Part shown: one piece after another, positions 1 through 9,205 of the stretch | Layout of the letters: each line of letters opens with the position of its first letter | Position numbering within the stretch: position 1 is the stretch's first letter | Assembly: GCA_965203855.1 (NCBI GenBank) | Contig: CBDBDN010000004.1 | Coordinates: 62,001-126,000, forward strand | Source of the DNA: Bin87 sp965203855 | Lineage (GTDB): Bacteria > Chloroflexota > Dehalococcoidia > Lucifugimonadales > UBA3495 | Reading direction: 5' to 3' | DNA length: 64,000 nucleotides | Made by a program: the position numbers and the translations under genes | Notes under the pieces: generated by a model | What the model was told of the DNA's origin: nothing | Seen by the model: the letters and a program-made list of their open reading frames with translations, nothing else | The model's database searches: none

Positions 1-1
1 T

Positions 2-706
2 CTGGAGGAAACCGCTTACTTTCTGCATCTGTCCGTCAAAACCGATAAGCCGGTAGTGGTTACCGGGGCGATGCGCCCGCCTACCGCTATCAGTACCGAT
101 GCCGACCTGAACCTGCTGGATGCGGTGCGAATTGCCGCCACGCCGGAGGCCGCCGGGATGGGCGTCCTTACCGTGTTGAATAACGAAATACACTGCGCCC
201 GCGAGGTGTATAAGGCGAACACGCTGCGGGTGGAGACTTTCAAGCCCAACGAACTGGGTTTTCTGGGCTATGCCGATTCCGACCATCGGGTGGTGTTCTA
301 CCGCCGGCCCGTCCGCAAGCATACGACGGCAACGCCGTTTCGGGTGGACGGGCGCAGCGACTTGCCGCGCGTGGACATCGTGCACGCTTACGCCGGCGCC
401 GACGGGATGCTGATCGACGCGGTGCGGGCGCACGGTTCGGATGGGCTGGTACTGGCCGGGTTCGGCGCCGGCACATTCCCGCCGGCAGTGATTGCGGCGG
501 CGGAGTCGGCAGTAGCCGGCGCGATGCCGGTAGTACTGGCCAGCCGGTCCAGCGCCGGCCGGGTAGTAATGACGCCCCGCAAATCGGAGCAGGGGTTTAT
601 CGTATCCGACAACCTGATGCCGCAGAAAGCGCGCATCCTGCTGATGCTGGGGCTGACGCTGACGGGGGAGCGGGATGCGTTGCAGGGGATGTTTTACGAA
701 TACTGA
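2..706 (+). CDS. L-asparaginase family protein, C-terminal part (5' end outside window)
   Basis: The open frame runs in from the left edge, so the first catalytic Thr region is not visible; 234 codons remain. VVTGAMRPPTAISTDADLNL matches the block that follows the second catalytic Thr loop in bacterial L-asparaginases. Downstream, HAYAGADGMLIDAV and GLVLAGFGAGTFP match the conserved C-terminal region (tetramer-forming domain). The family hydrolyses L-Asn to L-Asp and ammonia. Whether it is the cytoplasmic type I or the periplasmic type II cannot be decided without the N-terminus. No downstream gene lies on the same strand, so it probably ends its operon. Family assignment is firm; substrate specificity is inferred. 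Confidence 0.88.
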   Translation: MEETAYFLHLSVKTDKPVVVTGAMRPPTAISTDADLNLLDAVRIAATPEAAGMGVLTVLNNEIHCAREVYKANTLRVETFKPNELGFLGYADSDHRVVFYRRPVRKHTTATPFRVDGRSDLPRVDIVHAYAGADGMLIDAVRAHGSDGLVLAGFGAGTFPPAVIAAAESAVAGAMPVVLASRSSAGRVVMTPRKSEQGFIVSDNLMPQKARILLMLGLTLTGERDALQGMFYEY

Positions 707-817
707 TTTGCGGCGTATGATATACGCCCTGATGATGCCCTGACGGGAGCAATACTACAATGACTGGTTCAATCTGCTGCTGTTGCGGAATTAATGATTC
801 ATAGGCTCACCGCTTGA

Positions 818-1303
818 CTAAATCATACTAGGTTGTGCGGAATACGGTTCGCAGATACGGAAACCGGCTAGGGAAGTGTATTTAAATAGCGCATGGTCGT
901 AAGTATGGAACTCGGATACCGAGTATCCGAGTTCCGACAGCCATCGTGCCGTGGCCAGGTGAATGGCGTCCAGCGGTTTCAGGCTCCAGCCGTACGTGAC
1001 CGCGTCGCGTATCAAGGAACGCGCTTCCCGACCAATTCCGTCATGGTACTCGACCATGACTACGGCCTTCGGGTCATCCCACAAAGTGTTGATTTTCCGT
1101 TCCATATCTGCGTCTAACGCTTTTTGCTGTTGCTCGCTGGCAGCGAATGCTACCTCCACTTGCGAAATGGCCGAGGTGTAGATTTGGATGCTGCCGCCAG
1201 CGCTATTGCCCAGCAAGGCATCCAGCACAGGCATACGATCCGGAAGCCCGTTGATATAGGAGAGGAACGCATTCGCGTCCCAATAAACGGCGGCAGTTGG
1301 CAT
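818..1303 (-). CDS. PIN-domain protein (VapC-like toxin candidate)
   Basis: 161 residues, the usual PIN size. The start was chosen at MPTAAVYWDANAFLSY because its ATG overlaps the stop of the upstream frameshifted gene (TGATG). PIN signatures seen are YWDANAFLSY (first acidic Asp of the metal site), an internal Glu in QVEVAFAASE, and LKPLDAIHLATARWL (third acidic residue in the LDAIHLATA block). PIN proteins are Mg-dependent RNases and most act as toxins of type II toxin-antitoxin pairs. The partner would be the gene at 1303-2045, but that is much larger than a typical VapB antitoxin, so a classical VapBC pair is uncertain. Confidence 0.85.
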   Translation of the reverse strand: MPTAAVYWDANAFLSYINGLPDRMPVLDALLGNSAGGSIQIYTSAISQVEVAFAASEQQQKALDADMERKINTLWDDPKAVVMVEYHDGIGREARSLIRDAVTYGWSLKPLDAIHLATARWLSELGYSVSEFHTYDHALFKYTSLAGFRICEPYSAQPSMI

Positions 1304-2045
1304 CAGGCGTCCCTCAAAAGGCGTATGACAGCCTCGGGCAGCGGATGGCTGGACTGCCAAGGAACCGCGCCTCGAGCCTGGCGGTACGAACCGGGGACGG
1401 GTTCATCAAGAGTTGTTATATCAACGATTTGGCGGATTGCAACCGGCCGGCCGGTCACTGCTTCCCGGGAAACTTGGCCGGTAACCGTCGCTCGCTGTCC
1501 CCAGCTTCTCGGATCAGCTCCTCTTGGCCGGATGCCAGGTAGCAGGCTACGGCCTTGTCACGGACGGTATCGTACAGATTGAACCGCAAGCCGCTGCGGT
1601 TGCTCAAAGTTTGTATCCGCCCCGTAATCGCCCCGATTGACGGCGGCGGGGCCAGTTTAGGGGGATTGTGGCCGTTGGGGTATATCGTGTAATCGCCGGC
1701 CGATGTTTCCAGCCGTACGTATTCCGTTGTCCGGGTCAAGGCTTTGATGCGATGAACCGCGCTGATTACCCTGCCGTCAAATCCGGACAGTTCGGAATGC
1801 GACGCCATCGCAACACCCACCCTATCGCAACCGCTCACTATCATTTCTACTGTGGCCGGGTTATCGGCCTCGCCGCGGAAAGTTGCGATAGCGCTGCCCG
1901 GTTGCAGATCGTCCACTACCCAAGTTACGCCGGCCCCGGGCGGCGTCAAAGCGTTCACCAACCGGCGGAAAGCGACGATTCCGTCGGCAAATTCTTTGAG
2001 CTCTACCCGACCGCCAATTTCAAGCGTGATTGTGTTCCTGGCCAT
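1303..2045 (-). pseudogene. Uncharacterised protein with a single-base frameshift, coupled to the PIN gene
   Basis: Reading from ATG 2045 (GGAG upstream) gives MARNTITLEIGGRVELKEF... and stops at 1455 after an implausible tail. Shifting frame near 1500 continues sensibly as GQRATVTGQVSREAVTGR and runs to a TGA at 1303-1305 that overlaps the PIN start codon. Restoring one base (GCTGGGGACAG to GCTTGGGGACAG would give Ala-Trp-Gly-Gln) yields a 247-residue product whose end couples perfectly to the PIN gene. I do not recognise the family; the end resembles a small beta-barrel or OB-like segment. Either a real inactivating deletion or a sequencing/assembly error explains it. The perfect downstream frame favours a very recent loss or an error. 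Confidence 0.75.
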
Positions 2046-2239
2046 AGCCGCATCTCCGAGAGGGCTAACCGACAGCTCTCGGGCTGGATGAAGTTATACC
2101 AAAAAATGGGTTGGCTTGCCATTCCCAGGCCGACGGGCTAATCGCAGTGCGCGATCCGGATGCTGGAAACCGGAGTCGGACTTACTTCCCATTCTGGGCG
2201 GCCTGATTTTATTTGCGCTTATTTGCAAATCGGCCTACG

Positions 2240-3697
2240 CTAGGGCGTCAAAGGCTGCCCCACCAGCCCCCAATAAGGCACTACCCCCAGCAGCAGCACG
2301 GCGATTACGATAACCGTCATGGTGATGCCAAACCTAAAGATCTCCGGGTTGGCGATGCCGGCGCGCTGGAATACGAATACCGCCGAAGTGCCGCCGGCGC
2401 CGTAGTACACCGCCGAATCGCCTACTACTACCGCCGCCATTCCGCACACCAACGGGTTCAAGCCCAAGGCGGCGCCAGCGGCCATCGCTACTGGTATTAC
2501 CAGTGCCAGGTAGCCGGCGATGTTGGGCAGCAGCATCCGCACGGCGGCGAAGCAGACGCTTAAGGCCAATAGCGTCAATAGCGGCTCCGCCGCCAGCGAC
2601 CCGACGCCGCCCACCAGCGTTTCGGAGAACCATGCCGCCGCCCCGGTTGCTACCAACGCCTGCGACAGCGACAGCGAAGTGGCGATGACGAAAAAGTTGC
2701 TCCAGCCCACCTCGCGCTCAAACTCGCCCCAAGGTAGAATGCCGATGCGGGGCAGCAGTATCAGGCAGAGGGCCAGCAGCGCCGGCGCCGCCGGATGCAG
2801 CCCGTGGGCGAAGTCGGTGAACCATAATAGGGCAGTCAGCAGTACGATGGCGGCGGCGCGCCACTCGGCGGCGGACATCGGGCCGGATGGCGGCGGCACA
2901 AAGGGGGTAATATCCCCGCGCCGAAATCCGCTCCGGTAAAACAGATACAATGCGCCGCCGCCGGCAATCAGGTTGGCATAGAACGGAACGCTCATCAGGA
3001 TGAACCACTGCGTCCAGGAAAAATCGCCCAGCAACCCGGATGCCACCACCGGCGTGATGCCGCCGGCCAGCAGCGCAGTGGAACCGAGCCGGTTCAGGCT
3101 GCCCATCGCCATCATCACCGCTTTATACAGCGGATGTCCCTGCGGGATGTTCCAGTGGGCCAACGCTTGCTCGTACACGTGCACCATGATGGCGCCGCGC
3201 GTGCTGGCGGAGGGCAGCGCGAAAGTGAGCAGGGCAAAGGAAAGCAGCATCTGGGCGTATAGCATTCGGGGGCTGCCGGCGGCGCCGCGCAACAGCAGGG
3301 CGGCCAGTCGCTGCGCCAGCCCGGATTTCTGCACCGCCAGGCCCAACGTTAGTATGCCAATCAGAAAGTAGGCTACGGGGCGGGAAAATCCGTACAGGGC
3401 GGCTCCGATGTCCGGCGCGGCGCCCAACAGGACGAGCAGCACTACGCCGCCGATGCCGGCGACCGAAACGGGTATCACTTCGGTGGCCCACAGCACAACG
3501 GCCAGGGTGATGACGGCCAGCGCGCGCTGCCCCTCCGGCGTCAATCCCGCCGGCGTCGGTAGCAGCAGGATACCGAGGAATACGAGGGCCGCCGCCGCCA
3601 GTTTGACCGCCGTCGCCGCGTCCGCCCGGCGCAGCAGAGACAAGGCGGCAATGGACTGGGGACGCTTGCCGTCGGGCGACTGGGGCGGGTTGGACAC
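2240..3697 (-). CDS. DASS/SLC13-type sodium:anion symporter
   Basis: 485 residues with about 12 hydrophobic segments covering nearly the whole protein, as in divalent-anion:Na+ symporters (dicarboxylates, sulfate and related anions). Family features seen are RALAVITLAVVLWATEVIPV near residue 60, the PVAYFLIGILTLGLAVQKSG segment, and the paired helical hairpins with small-residue motifs such as LPSASTRGAIMVH. The substrate cannot be told from sequence alone. The start read here is GTG with no convincing ribosome binding site, so a downstream start in the cytoplasmic N-terminus is possible. It sits alone between the PIN pair and rel, all on the same strand. Confidence 0.85.
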   Translation of the reverse strand: MSNPPQSPDGKRPQSIAALSLLRRADAATAVKLAAAALVFLGILLLPTPAGLTPEGQRALAVITLAVVLWATEVIPVSVAGIGGVVLLVLLGAAPDIGAALYGFSRPVAYFLIGILTLGLAVQKSGLAQRLAALLLRGAAGSPRMLYAQMLLSFALLTFALPSASTRGAIMVHVYEQALAHWNIPQGHPLYKAVMMAMGSLNRLGSTALLAGGITPVVASGLLGDFSWTQWFILMSVPFYANLIAGGGALYLFYRSGFRRGDITPFVPPPSGPMSAAEWRAAAIVLLTALLWFTDFAHGLHPAAPALLALCLILLPRIGILPWGEFEREVGWSNFFVIATSLSLSQALVATGAAAWFSETLVGGVGSLAAEPLLTLLALSVCFAAVRMLLPNIAGYLALVIPVAMAAGAALGLNPLVCGMAAVVVGDSAVYYGAGGTSAVFVFQRAGIANPEIFRFGITMTVIVIAVLLLGVVPYWGLVGQPLTP

Positions 3698-3768
3698 GGG
3701 GTATATTGACTGCGCCGGAGCGGTACTGCGCCCGACGCAAAAGTTGGGGCGGCGCAGGGTATGCCGGG

Positions 3769-6015
3769 CTATTGCGCCGTCGTCTGCCGCAGCGGGCTGC
3801 TGGTTACCCGGTTCACCGAAGTAACGCCGCGGATCCCCTCCATCCGAGAGAATACCCGGTTCAGCTCCGGCAGGCCGGCGATATGGATGGTCAGCTCCAT
3901 GCTTACCGTAGCGTTGTTATTCTCGCGGGTTACTACCCAAGCGATGTTGATTTTATCCTCGGACAGCTTGGTAGTGATGTCGCGCAGCAGTCCCAGCCGA
4001 TCCAGCGCTTCAATGCGGATGCGTACCGGATATAATTCCTGTTTCTGGCCCCAGGCTACCGGCACCAGCCTTTCTTGTTCGTCCTCGTTCAGCACATTGA
4101 TGCAGCCGGATTTGTGGACGCTGACGCCGCTGGTGCGGGTAACGAACCCGATAATCTCGTCGCCCTGTATCGGGTTGCAGCATTGGGCGATACGGGTCAA
4201 CAGGTCGCCGACGCCCAGCACGGAGATGCCGGAGGTGGGGCTGTCCAGCCGTGCGCCGTCTTTCAGCGGCGGCGGCGTCCAGGTCCAGGATTTGGTGGCC
4301 GGCACGCTGTGATGCTGCGACAGCCGGGAAGCCAGGGCGGCGTCGCTTAAGTCGCCGGAGCCTAGCGCCGCCAGCAGGTCGTCCATAGTTTCGTACCCGC
4401 ATAATTCCAAGGTTTCCCGGTCGGGCAGGCGTACGCCCATGCGCCGCATCTCCCGTTTGAGCAGGTCGCGCCCTCGGGTAATGTTGGCGCTGCGGGCCTG
4501 CCGGTTGAACCAGGAGCGGATTTTCTGGCGGGCGCTGTTGGTAGCCACATAGCCGCGCGCCGGGTTCAGCCAGTCCGGGGACGGCCCGCGCCCGGTCTTG
4601 CCGGCGACCACCTCCACGGTGTCGCCGTTCTGCAAGGGCGTGTCCAACGATACCAGCCGCCCGTTGAGTTTGGCGCCGGATATGCGATGCCCCAGGTCGG
4701 TATGTATCTTGTAGGCGAAATCAATGGGCGTGGCGCCGGCGGCCAGTTCCATAATATCGCCGTTGGGCGTATAGACGAATACCTGGTCGTGGAACAGATC
4801 CTCGCGCACCGATTCCAGGAATTCGTTGGTGTCCGGCGTTTCGCGCTGCCATTCCAGAAGTTGGCGTAGCCAGGTCATTCGCTCCTCAAAACGGCCCCGG
4901 CTGCCGTTAGGGCCGCCGCCGCTGTGGCCGCTTTCTTTATAGCGCCAGTGGGCGGCCACGCCGTACTCGGCGATGCGGTGCATCTCCTGCGTCTTGATTT
5001 GCACTTCCAGCGGATGGCCGCCCTCGCAGATTACGGTAGTATGCAACGACTGGTACAGGTTCTGCTTGGGGGTGGCAATGTAGTCGTCAAACTGCCCCGG
5101 CATGGGGCTCCACATCCGATGCACGATGCCCAGCGCGCGGTAGCAGTCGGCGACATCGTCCACGATGACGCGCAGGGCGTAAAGGTCATAAATGTCGCTG
5201 AGTTCTTTGCCCTCCGCGGCGTATTTTTCAATCTTTTTATGGATGGAGTAGATGCCTTTGGGGCGTCCGTTGACTTCGGCCGGCAGGCCGTTGGCGGCCA
5301 GTTCCTGGCGCAAGCCTTCGCCCACTTCGGCCACATAGGCTTCGCGCTGGGAGCGGCGCACCGCCAGCATCCGCGATATTTCCCGGTAAGTAGTTTCGTT
5401 CAGATGCCGAAAAGCCAGGTCGTCCAGCTGCCATTTCAGTTCCCAGATGCCGAGGCGGTGCGCCAGCGGGGAATAGACATCCAGGGTTTCCTGAGCGATG
5501 CGGCGGCGTTTGTCCGCCGACAGTGCGTCCAGCGTCTGCATATTGTGCAGGCGGTCGGCCAGCTTGATGAGGACGACGCGGATGTCCTCGGCCATTGCCA
5601 CCAGCATTTTGCGGAGGCTTTCGGCGTAGAGGTTTTCGGCGTTGGGGGCCGGGTGTTCGCCGGGGCCGGGCGGTCGGTAGTTAACGCGGGTTAGCTTGGT
5701 GACGCCGTCCACCAGGCGGGCGACATCGGGGCCGAAACGGCGCTCCAGTTCGTCCCCGGCAACGCCGCAGTCCTCCATTACGTCGTGCAGCAGCGCCGCC
5801 ATAATGGTATCGGGGTCCAGATGCAGGTCGGCCAGGATGCCGGCGGCGGCCAGGGGATGCACGATGTAAGGGTCGCCGGACTGGCGCAGCTGCCCGTCGT
5901 GGCAGCCGGCGGCGAAATCGTAGGCGCGCCGGATGGTATCCAGATGCGCCGTATCGTCCACATACTCCGACACGCGGGCAATCAGGTTGGCCGGTTCGCT
6001 GACTGCAACGACCAT
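3769..6015 (-). CDS. rel: Bifunctional (p)ppGpp synthetase/hydrolase
   Basis: 748 residues from ATG 6015, chosen over an upstream start because AAGGAGG lies just before it. Order of domains: HD hydrolase (IVHPLAAAGILADLHLD and AALLHDVMED, about residues 50-80), synthetase domain (YDLYALRVIVDD and FDDYIATPKQNLYQSLHTTV, about 270-350), TGS (FVYTPNGDIMELAAGATPIDFAY), a zinc-finger/conserved Cys region (IAQCCNPIQGDEIIGF, SGCINVL) and a C-terminal ACT domain. The HD catalytic pair is intact, so both hydrolase and synthetase activities are expected. It makes and removes the stringent-response alarmone at the ribosome. Single-gene transcription unit, normal family length. Confidence 0.97.
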   Translation of the reverse strand: MVVAVSEPANLIARVSEYVDDTAHLDTIRRAYDFAAGCHDGQLRQSGDPYIVHPLAAAGILADLHLDPDTIMAALLHDVMEDCGVAGDELERRFGPDVARLVDGVTKLTRVNYRPPGPGEHPAPNAENLYAESLRKMLVAMAEDIRVVLIKLADRLHNMQTLDALSADKRRRIAQETLDVYSPLAHRLGIWELKWQLDDLAFRHLNETTYREISRMLAVRRSQREAYVAEVGEGLRQELAANGLPAEVNGRPKGIYSIHKKIEKYAAEGKELSDIYDLYALRVIVDDVADCYRALGIVHRMWSPMPGQFDDYIATPKQNLYQSLHTTVICEGGHPLEVQIKTQEMHRIAEYGVAAHWRYKESGHSGGGPNGSRGRFEERMTWLRQLLEWQRETPDTNEFLESVREDLFHDQVFVYTPNGDIMELAAGATPIDFAYKIHTDLGHRISGAKLNGRLVSLDTPLQNGDTVEVVAGKTGRGPSPDWLNPARGYVATNSARQKIRSWFNRQARSANITRGRDLLKREMRRMGVRLPDRETLELCGYETMDDLLAALGSGDLSDAALASRLSQHHSVPATKSWTWTPPPLKDGARLDSPTSGISVLGVGDLLTRIAQCCNPIQGDEIIGFVTRTSGVSVHKSGCINVLNEDEQERLVPVAWGQKQELYPVRIRIEALDRLGLLRDITTKLSEDKINIAWVVTRENNNATVSMELTIHIAGLPELNRVFSRMEGIRGVTSVNRVTSSPLRQTTAQ

Positions 6016-6265
6016 CGCCCCCTCCTTGGTGCCATCGCCCCCGGCCTCGCTGCGGCGGAGCTTGGCTTGGGAAAGGCGCGGCAAAAGCTGATGGATAGCC
6101 TGTTAGCCTATGCCGGAATGATAACCAACCGGGGGCGCGGTTGTCCAGTGTATCGGTTTTGGATTATGGCGGCCCTCGCTCCATCTTGCTCCCGGATGGT
6201 GAGGGCTGTGAGCGAGAATCGGGTTGACGCCGCCAAAAATTCACCGAAAATTCGCCGGGACAGGG

Positions 6266-6297
6266 GTTGACAGGTATCAACCCACGCTATACTATGT
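6266..6297 (+). promoter_or_regulatory. Sigma70-type promoter for the RNA at 6300-6660
   Basis: A perfect -35 TTGACA at 6268-6273 and a -10 hexamer TACTAT at 6291-6296 are separated by 17 bases. Transcription would start a few bases later, at the beginning of a structured, non-coding stretch that ends in a strong terminator. Confidence 0.65.
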
Positions 6298-6300
6298 ATT

Positions 6301-6662
6301 ATGAGCGCTGGGGTGGCCGGGACATCCCATCCGCTACTACCAGGCGGTTGAACCGCCCTCAGGCACAGGAGGTGCGAAGTGGTTTCGCTGGTAACGCTGA
6401 ACCATAGATGGCAATTCCCGCTGGCCGGCCCTGTCGGCGCGGTGGCCGCGGCTTGACTGGATTCGTTCCCGGAATCCACAGCCGCACCCAGTTGCACACC
6501 ACCGACAGGGCGCCGGCATCGGGCCTGCTCCGGGCCGGGCGGAAAGGCTGCGCCGCGCAACGCAGCGTGAAGCCGGGCCGTTAGAAAGCGAAAAGCGCCG
6601 GAGCAATGCCCGCAACGAGCCAAGCATCCGACTGTTTATCGGAGCTTGGCTCTTTTATTTAA
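6301..6662 (+). ncRNA. Candidate structured non-coding RNA, family not assigned
   Basis: About 360 nt bounded by a strong promoter and a canonical intrinsic terminator, with no plausible protein frame. Helices visible by eye: GGCGG-loop-CCGCC at 6343-6357; a long arm closed by CCCTGTCGG (about 6430) with CCGACAGGG (about 6502); inside it GCGGC...TGGATTC / GAATCCA...GCCGC around 6450-6485; and GCTGCG/CGCAGC near 6547-6566. The size is in the RNase P/tmRNA range, but I cannot find their signatures (GGAAAGTCCGGGC, the ACAGA-type 3' element, tRNA-like ends, or an SRP GGAAG loop). It could be a stand-alone sRNA or a long leader, but no gene follows within 200 bases of the terminator. Confidence 0.6.
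6617..6660 (+). terminator. Rho-independent terminator
   Basis: GAGCCAAGC-ATCCGA and TCGGA-GCTTGGCTC form a long near-perfect hairpin with a short loop (CTGTTTA), followed immediately by TTTTATTT. The T-run is on the plus strand only, so it ends the upstream RNA. Confidence 0.9.
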
Positions 6663-6678
6663 CTGCAACGGCGTGTGT

Positions 6679-6735
6679 GGATTCCGGCTTTCGCCGGAAT
6701 GACGGACGAGGGGGTTGGTTGGAATGATGAACGAG
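6679..6735 (+). repeat. Dispersed palindromic repeat (ATTCCGG type)
   Basis: Core ATTCCGGCTTTCGCCGGAAT followed by GACGG and a degenerate second unit (GGAATGATGAACGAGGGG). The same core appears at 8917, 52243, 58126, 60479 and 62183/62261, always in intergenic DNA. Confidence 0.75.
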
Positions 6736-6882
6736 GGGTTGGCGGCGCGGCCCGGCGGCCGGCGGGGTTAGCCGGGCGCGGCAATCGCCGCTATACTGGC
6801 ACCGTGTAAGATAGGCAATCACTGGCGCCGGTAATCAGCCTGAATATCAGTCTGCCGGCAAGAAACGGGGAGGAACATTGCT

Positions 6883-8895
6883 ATGCCGGTTACGGATGTG
6901 AAAATCAAGCGGCGCGCGCCTTTGGCCGACGGCGCGCAGTTCGGAACGGCGGGTTCCTACACGCGCACCGACGGCGTATTGACCTTTGCCGTTGATCCCG
7001 GAAATCCGGCCAACGCAAGCATCGTTGACTTGCAGTATGCGCCGGTTGACGCGGCGGGCCGGGTGCGGTTTGAGGCCGATTTCACGCTAGTGGCGCCGGC
7101 CGACGCCGGGCGCGGCAACCGGCGTCTGATTGTGGAAGTGGTGAACCGGGGACGGCGGCGCACGGTGCCGTTTTTCAATCGCGGGCCGACGCCGCCCATT
7201 GATTCGGACGCCATCCCGGTGGGCGACGGCTTTCTGATGCGGCGCGGCTATTCCGTCCTGTCGGTCGGCTGGCAGTGGGATGTGTACCGCAGCGATGCGC
7301 TGCTGGGGCTGGACGCCCCGGAAATCTGCATTGACGGGCAGCCCGTAACCGGCCAGTGCTGCGTAGAAATCCGCCCCAATGTGCCGGAAATTACCCGGCT
7401 GCTGGCGAACCGCGCCCATCGCCCTTATCCCGTCGCCAACCGGGACGCCCCGGATGCGCTGCTGACGGTGCGGGACTGGGAGGACGGCCCGGATAGCGTC
7501 ATTCCCCGCTCCGAATGGCAGTTTGCGCGGGATGCCGCAGAGGGCATAACCGCCAGCGCGGAGCATATTTACCTGGCGGACGGCTTTCAGCCGGGCCGGA
7601 TTTACAACTGCATCTACACCGCCGCCCGGCCCGTAGTGGTCGGCTGCGGTATGCTGGCCATTCGCGAGGCGGCGTCCTGGCTGCGCGGGCCATTATCCGG
7701 GAACGAGTCCGGCCGGTACGAATCCGGCGGGAACAAATCGGGGAACGCTGCGATTGTTGGCGGCTTTGAGAAAATCTACGGGCATGGCGTTTCGCAGTCG
7801 GGTCGGCTGCTGCGGACGATGCTTTACTGCGGCCTGAATGTGGACGAGGCTGGCCGGCCGGTGTTTGACGGGCTGCTGCCTCATGTGGCCGGCGCGCGGC
7901 GTGGGGAGTTCAACCATCGTTTTGCCCAGCCATCGGCGCAGTCGGCGCCCGGCTTCGGCCAGCGGTTTCCCTTTGCCGACAACGATCTGACCGATCCGCT
8001 TACCGAACAGACCGACGGGCTGCTGCGCCGGCTGCGCCGGAGCAACGCCGTCCCCAAAATCATCTACACCGATTCCGCCGCCGAATACTGGCGCGGCGAT
8101 GCCAGCCTGTCCCACATTGACGCCGCCGGTGCGGGCGACTTGGAGCCGGCGCCGGAGAGTCGCCGCTATCTTTTCGCCGGAACGCAGCATCTGCCCGGCG
8201 CGCCCGACTTGATGACCGGCGCCGGCCCCGACGGCGCTACCGGACGCCATCCTTATAATGCGGTGGACTACATTCCGCTGCTGCGGGCGGCTTTGGTCAA
8301 TCTGGATCGGTGGGCGTCGGAAGGCATTGCGCCGCCGCCGAGCTGCCATCCCCGACTGGACGAAGGCACTGCTGTGGCCGCGACGGAGTATCTGTCCGGG
8401 CTGCCGGCAATCCCCGGCGTTGCGACGCCCGAACCATCGCGGCTGTGGCGTATCCGTGAAGTTGACTTGGGGGCGGACGCCGACCGCGGCATCGGAGCGT
8501 ATCCGGTTCGGGAGGGCCGGGAGTACGCCGCCCTGGTGCCGGCCGCCGATGCGGACGGCAACGACGCAGCCGGCATCCGGCTGCCCGACCTTACCGTTCC
8601 GGTAGGCACGCATACGGGCTGGAACCTGCGGCGCCCGGACACCGGGGCGCCGGAGCAGCTGATGTCAATGCAGGGTTCTACGCACTGGTTTGCGCCGACG
8701 GCGGAACGGCGGCATTCGTCCGGCGATCCGCGCCCGTCTCTGGAGGAACGCTACGCCGGCCGCGCGGACTACGCCGAGCGCGTCCAAGCGGCGGCGCAGC
8801 GGCTGGCCGACGCCGGCTATCTGCTGAATGAGGATGTGGACACGGTAGTGCAGTCCTGCCTGGAGCGGTACGACTGCGCGGCGCAGCAGGCATAG
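6883..8895 (+). CDS. Alpha/beta hydrolase domain protein (Abhydrolase_10 type)
   Basis: 670 residues; start supported by GGAGG nine bases upstream. The nucleophile elbow is GHGVSQSGRLLRTML (Ser in GxSxSGR) near residue 305, and TLVAP, VNRGRRRTVPFFNRG and ADGFQPGRIYNCIYTA are typical of the alpha/beta-hydrolase-domain family that is common in environmental Chloroflexota and actinobacteria. No signal peptide is visible, so it is probably cytoplasmic. Substrates of this family are poorly known; ester or lactone hydrolysis is a guess from fold only. It is flanked by palindromic repeats on both sides and appears monocistronic. Confidence 0.8.
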   Translation: MPVTDVKIKRRAPLADGAQFGTAGSYTRTDGVLTFAVDPGNPANASIVDLQYAPVDAAGRVRFEADFTLVAPADAGRGNRRLIVEVVNRGRRRTVPFFNRGPTPPIDSDAIPVGDGFLMRRGYSVLSVGWQWDVYRSDALLGLDAPEICIDGQPVTGQCCVEIRPNVPEITRLLANRAHRPYPVANRDAPDALLTVRDWEDGPDSVIPRSEWQFARDAAEGITASAEHIYLADGFQPGRIYNCIYTAARPVVVGCGMLAIREAASWLRGPLSGNESGRYESGGNKSGNAAIVGGFEKIYGHGVSQSGRLLRTMLYCGLNVDEAGRPVFDGLLPHVAGARRGEFNHRFAQPSAQSAPGFGQRFPFADNDLTDPLTEQTDGLLRRLRRSNAVPKIIYTDSAAEYWRGDASLSHIDAAGAGDLEPAPESRRYLFAGTQHLPGAPDLMTGAGPDGATGRHPYNAVDYIPLLRAALVNLDRWASEGIAPPPSCHPRLDEGTAVAATEYLSGLPAIPGVATPEPSRLWRIREVDLGADADRGIGAYPVREGREYAALVPAADADGNDAAGIRLPDLTVPVGTHTGWNLRRPDTGAPEQLMSMQGSTHWFAPTAERRHSSGDPRPSLEERYAGRADYAERVQAAAQRLADAGYLLNEDVDTVVQSCLERYDCAAQQA

Positions 8896-9205
8896 AGACG
8901 CCAGCCGTTCCCCAACCGTCATTCCGACTTACGCCGGAATCCGTCTTTCTCCTAGCCGGACCGTTCTACGCCGGGGATGTTCCAGAGGCCGGATTTGCCG
9001 TTATGCTATCATTAGTGTAACGAACACAGCAGCATAAGCCCGCCGGATTGCGAAATCTGCTCCAAATCGTATTCCGGGCGGCGCTTTTCTGAATGCTGAG
9101 ACAGGGTTGACAGGTGCGAACAGGAGGTCTAAACTAGCAGCAATTTACCGAACATTCGTTTGCGGTGCGCCGGCGCACGCCGCGTTCCAAGCCGGAGGGA
9201 TCACC
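8896..9205. other. Intergenic region, 310 bases
   Basis: Holds one inverted-orientation copy of the ATTCCGG repeat (about 8917-8943) and, just before the next gene, GTTGACA at about 9105 without a good -10. I see no gene in it. Confidence 0.5.

Noticed and set aside
774..818. A 14-codon frame with four consecutive Cys codons downstream of the asparaginase (MTGSICCCCGINDS)
   Set aside because: It resembles a Cys-rich leader peptide, but no same-strand gene follows that it could control, so it is probably chance.
6108..6623. A 171-residue minus-strand frame over the RNA region
   Set aside because: It is antisense to the promoter-RNA-terminator unit, with no ribosome binding site and no domain.
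6301..6662. Structured RNA as RNase P RNA or tmRNA
   Set aside because: A GGAGCAATGCC stretch recalls RNase P, but the 5' conserved region and 3' domain are missing; there is no tRNA-like end or tag frame for tmRNA.
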